Source: Salibacterium qingdaonense
GTDB taxonomy: Bacteria; Bacillota; Bacilli; Bacillales; Marinococcaceae
Direction of reading: 5' to 3'
Assembly (NCBI RefSeq): GCF_900114715.1
Contig: NZ_FOTY01000021.1
Coordinates: forward strand, 1-51,612
DNA: 51,612 nucleotides
Shown: positions 51,288 through 51,612 of the stretch, one piece after another
Layout: every line of letters starts with the position of its first letter
Numbering within the stretch: the stretch's first letter is position 1
The notes under the pieces: generated by a model
Databases searched by the model: none
What the model was told of the DNA's origin: nothing
What the model saw: the letters and a program-made list of their open reading frames with translations, nothing else
Position numbers and translations under genes: made by a program

Positions 51288-51612
51288 GTAAGCGTCAAAT
51301 AATCCCCACCTTGATAAAAGGATGGGGATTTGTCGTTTATAAAACAGGGCTATGATTGGACAGGAATGCGGCAGCGTTCTGGAAGCTGCGTAGACCAGGG
51401 AAGCCATTCATCCAAGGAAGCATCTTCCTGCTGCTGGGGCAGCGTCTCAAATAAATAGGTTAGATAGGGAAACGGATGGAGATGATTTTCTTTCGCCGTT
51501 TCGATAATGCTGTAAATGATGGCGCTCGCTTGAGCGCCGCGGGGTGTTTGGGAAAAAAGCCAATTTTTGCGGCCGATCACAAAAGGTTTCATCGAACGTT
51601 CACTGCGATTAT
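51288..51612 (-). mobile_element. IS66-family insertion sequence, one end (continues past window)
   Basis: The boundary GTAAGCGTCAAAT at 51288 matches the GTAAGCG terminal repeat of IS66-family elements, and an IS66-type transposase tail lies 60 bp inside. An AATCCCCA / TGGGGATT hairpin (51301-51330) sits between the end and the gene. Confidence 0.8.
51350..51612 (-). CDS. IS66-family transposase (TnpC/Orf3), C-terminal fragment
   Basis: The minus strand is open from the window edge to a stop at 51350. It encodes NRSERSMKPFVIGRKNWLFS, then TPRGAQASAIIYSIIETAKE and PYLTYLFETLP. These are the hallmark C-terminal motifs of IS66 transposase, including the third catalytic Glu region. Only 87 residues are visible. 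The rest lies to the right. Confidence 0.9.
   Translation of the reverse strand, partial: NRSERSMKPFVIGRKNWLFSQTPRGAQASAIIYSIIETAKENHLHPFPYLTYLFETLPQQQEDASLDEWLPWSTQLPERCRIPVQS

Noticed and set aside
1-51612. tRNA, rRNA or known riboswitch genes
   Set aside because: No cloverleaf, rRNA or recognisable riboswitch core was found by eye; covariance-model searches would be needed to exclude small ones.

Overview
The window reads as chromosome from a spore-forming, flagellated, moderately halophilic or alkaliphilic member of the Bacillaceae. The evidence is the conserved order spoIIID-mbl-flhO-flhP, several S-layer-homology (SLH) proteins, very acidic secreted proteins, Bacillus-type Shine-Dalgarno (SD) sites, and a galacturonate isomerase of the divergent Bacillus halodurans type. 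No rRNA or tRNA gene was seen. The left edge cuts an IS30-family transposase and the right edge cuts an IS66-family transposase.

Layout: 1-3170 holds the IS30 remnant, a palindromic repeat element and a three-gene unit for a two-subunit sodium/solute symporter. 3618-7885 is the core run spoIIID, mbl, flhO, flhP, an EpuA-like small membrane protein, fabZ and a small membrane protein, closed by a terminator. 7914-8985 is a non-coding array built on a 21-bp unit. 9014-11540 is a CadA-type metal ATPase with a readable promoter and operator palindromes. 11740-19635 carries cell-envelope genes (an SLH protein, two NlpC/P60 peptidases, a DUF2254 membrane protein), two separate families of about 52-bp intergenic repeats and an XRE regulator. 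19790-25278 is a LacI-regulated galacturonate operon, uxaA-uxaB-uxaC, which takes galacturonate to 2-keto-3-deoxygluconate.

25300-30750 is the most unusual stretch. Three Rpn-type (PD-(D/E)XK) nuclease loci, one intact and two decayed, sit among more 21-bp arrays, with a soluble PAS-chemoreceptor gene and a Cys-rich copper-storage protein between them. The intact rpn gene and one decayed copy share a strong internal SD plus ATG that would yield the C-terminal part alone, as in intragenic toxin/antitoxin Rpn loci. Both also carry the same GAAC-N4-GTTC palindrome (the core of the Gram-positive LexA box) at the promoter.

30827-40798 encodes surface proteins: an SLH subtilase, an SLH NlpC/P60 peptidase, a lipoprotein and a 1527-residue S-layer-like protein behind a perfect consensus promoter. 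40800-41340 is a non-coding, highly structured stretch, possibly the 5' domains of a group II intron. 41555-51287 looks like an integrated, AT-richer mobile replicon: RadC-like protein, small accessory proteins, ribbon-helix-helix protein, tyrosine recombinase, family A DNA polymerase, predicted OB-fold protein and a primase/helicase. IS66 interrupts it at 51288.
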